Below, piece by piece: positions 62,688 through 64,000 of a DNA stretch of 64,000 bases. How positions within the stretch are numbered: the first letter of the stretch is position 1; every line of letters starts with the position of its first letter. Under the pieces are notes generated by a model. The model saw nothing but the letters and a program-made list of their open reading frames with translations, made no database searches and was not told the DNA's origin. Source of the stretch: Clostridiales bacterium (GTDB lineage: Bacteria; Bacillota; Clostridia; Peptostreptococcales; Acidaminobacteraceae); the NCBI GenBank assembly GCA_030446305.1, contig JASUSA010000002.1:1-64000 (forward strand). Direction: 5' to 3'. The translations under genes were made by a program, and so were the position numbers.

Positions 62688-64000
62688 ATGGAAAAGGGGA
62701 TAGGCGCATCTTCTGGATACGGTATCGGAAGGGCGTATCTATATAAACAGCAAGCACTGGCAATTGATCAGACGTTGATAGCGCCAGATGAGGCAGAACG
62801 TGAAATTGAGTCGTACCATTCGGCGAAAACATTGGCGACACAACAAGTCATAAAGGTAAAAGTACGTGCATCTGTCATATTAAAAGCAAGTGAAGCAAAA
62901 GTCTTTGATGCACATCTAAGTGTCCTAAAAGATCCGGGGCTGGACAAGCGCGTGATAAAATACATTCAAGATAAACACTACCGCGCGGCATATGCCGTGA
63001 CACTGGTACAAGATGAACTTTTTAATATGTTTCAAATGATGGATAATGCTGTAATGAAAGAGCGCGCGCTGGATATTAAAGACGTTTGCACGAGGATCGT
63101 CTATTGTTTAAATGGCATGACCGTACCGACACTGGCAGATCTTGAAGCAGATACCATAGTCATTGCTGAAAATCTGACGCCTTCTGATACCGTGCAAATG
63201 GACGTTTCGAAAGTAGCGGGAATAATCATTGAGGCCGGCGGCAGAACATCGCACACGGCGATTATGGCAAGATCTTTGGAAATTCCTGCAGTTGTTGGCG
63301 CAAAGGGCATGACGTCACAAGCAGACAGTGGTCAGCTCATTTGCCTTGACGGCGAAACGGGTGAAATTTACATTGAACCAAATGATGCGGTTTTAGAACA
63401 ATTTGAACAAATGCGTTCAAATTATCTTGAGACAATGGCGGAACTTAGAAAATATGCGACAGCTGATTCATATACGATTGACGGGCGAAGCGTTGAAATT
63501 TGCGCCAATATTGGCAATTACACCGATGCGGACAACAGCATGAAATTTGGCCCCAATGGCGTCGGACTCTTCCGGACTGAATTTCTGTACATGGGCAAGT
63601 CAAATTGGCCAACTGAAGCTGAACAATTCGAGGAGTATAAAAAAGTAGCAGAGCTCATGCAGGATAGGGCGACCATTATTCGAACCCTTGATATTGGCGG
63701 CGATAAAGCGCTGTCATACATTGATTTTGGCAAAGAGGACAATCCCTTTTTGGGCTGGCGTGCCATGCGCATGTGTCTGGACAAAACAGATGTTTTAAAA
63801 ACGCAGTTCAGGGCGATTTTGCGTGCAAGTGCTTATGGCAAGCTCATGATCATGTATCCGATGATTATTAGCACAACAGAGGTGAAACGAGCCAATGCAC
63901 TGCTGGAAGAAGCGAAGGCATCGCTGAAAGCGGAAAATCTGCCATTTGACGACGCTATTCAAGTCGGTATTATGATTGAAACGCCGGCTGCAGCGATTAC
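62688..64000 (+). CDS. PTS enzyme I, second copy (cut by window end)
   Basis: At least 437 residues of a phosphoenolpyruvate-protein phosphotransferase, running past position 64000. The active-site histidine is in GGRTSHTAIMARSLEIPAVVG; GVGLFRTEFLYMG, RTLDIGGDKALSY and VGIMIETPAAA mark the PEP-binding barrel. ATG at 62688 with AGGAAG upstream. It closely parallels the dha-operon EI but is a distinct sequence; the C-terminal cysteine region lies outside the window. Confidence 0.92.
   Translation, partial: MEKGIGASSGYGIGRAYLYKQQALAIDQTLIAPDEAEREIESYHSAKTLATQQVIKVKVRASVILKASEAKVFDAHLSVLKDPGLDKRVIKYIQDKHYRAAYAVTLVQDELFNMFQMMDNAVMKERALDIKDVCTRIVYCLNGMTVPTLADLEADTIVIAENLTPSDTVQMDVSKVAGIIIEAGGRTSHTAIMARSLEIPAVVGAKGMTSQADSGQLICLDGETGEIYIEPNDAVLEQFEQMRSNYLETMAELRKYATADSYTIDGRSVEICANIGNYTDADNSMKFGPNGVGLFRTEFLYMGKSNWPTEAEQFEEYKKVAELMQDRATIIRTLDIGGDKALSYIDFGKEDNPFLGWRAMRMCLDKTDVLKTQFRAILRASAYGKLMIMYPMIISTTEVKRANALLEEAKASLKAENLPFDDAIQVGIMIETPAAAI

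Overview
The window looks like chromosome of an anaerobic, low-to-mid GC Firmicute of the class Clostridia. The evidence is strong AGGAGG ribosome binding sites, frequent TTG starts, a clostridial-type nif operon with nifI1/nifI2 between nifH and nifD, a C. pasteurianum-type 2Fe-2S ferredoxin, an NfnAB pair, an indolepyruvate:ferredoxin oxidoreductase and an [FeFe]-hydrogenase-like sensor. I saw no rRNA, tRNA, phage, transposase or CRISPR array.

Layout. 1-8 kb: dihydroxy-acid dehydratase (ilvD), an AraC/PocR regulator with a BASS transporter, a 14-bp tandem repeat array, a Cache-GGDEF protein, a DUF302 protein and a beta-carbonic anhydrase. 8-14.5 kb: a self-contained dihydroxyacetone phosphotransferase unit (dhaL, dhaM, HPr, EI, dhaK) behind a clear sigma-54 promoter, next to a sigma-54 activator that itself carries an HPr-like domain. 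14.8-15.8 kb: RarD-type transporter. 16-21.6 kb: nifH-I1-I2-D-K plus 2Fe-2S ferredoxin, preceded by a 300-nt leader that reads as two successive ANTAR-type antitermination elements. 21.8-24.5 kb (minus strand): LytTR regulator, DUF3021 protein and ABC exporter. 24.8-27.1 kb (minus): nfnAB. 27.5-33.8 kb: P1 peptidase, then a sigma-54 activator and its likely target operon (beta-keto acid cleavage enzyme, 3-hydroxyacyl-CoA dehydrogenase family protein, AtoE transporter). 34-38 kb: YitT-like protein, iorAB, IclR regulator. 38-47 kb: PHP phosphatase, two-component system next to a VTC/DUF4956 pair, MerR regulator divergent from a B3/4 protein, a second GGDEF protein. 46-52 kb: PrpR-type sigma-54 activator and its likely target operon (KdgT-like permease, split UxaA-type dehydratase/lyase, DRE-TIM metallolyase). 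52-58.9 kb: small housekeeping genes, a frameshifted hydrogenase-like/MCP sensor and peptide deformylase. 59-64 kb: a sigma-54 promoter in front of a RuBisCO-like protein, a fructose-family PTS IIBC, then HPr and EI running off the window.

How it fits together. Four intergenic sequences match the sigma-54 consensus (GG-N10-GC within TTGGCAT...TTGC) and each sits in front of a catabolic operon; three enhancer-binding activators are encoded in the same window. Two of these operons carry their own HPr and EI, so phosphoryl transfer appears to be dedicated to individual substrates. The most novel-looking parts are the RuBisCO-like/PTS operon at the right edge, the KdgT/UxaA/DRE-TIM operon, and the double antitermination leader of nif. 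All functional statements rest on reading motifs and context; no database search was run.
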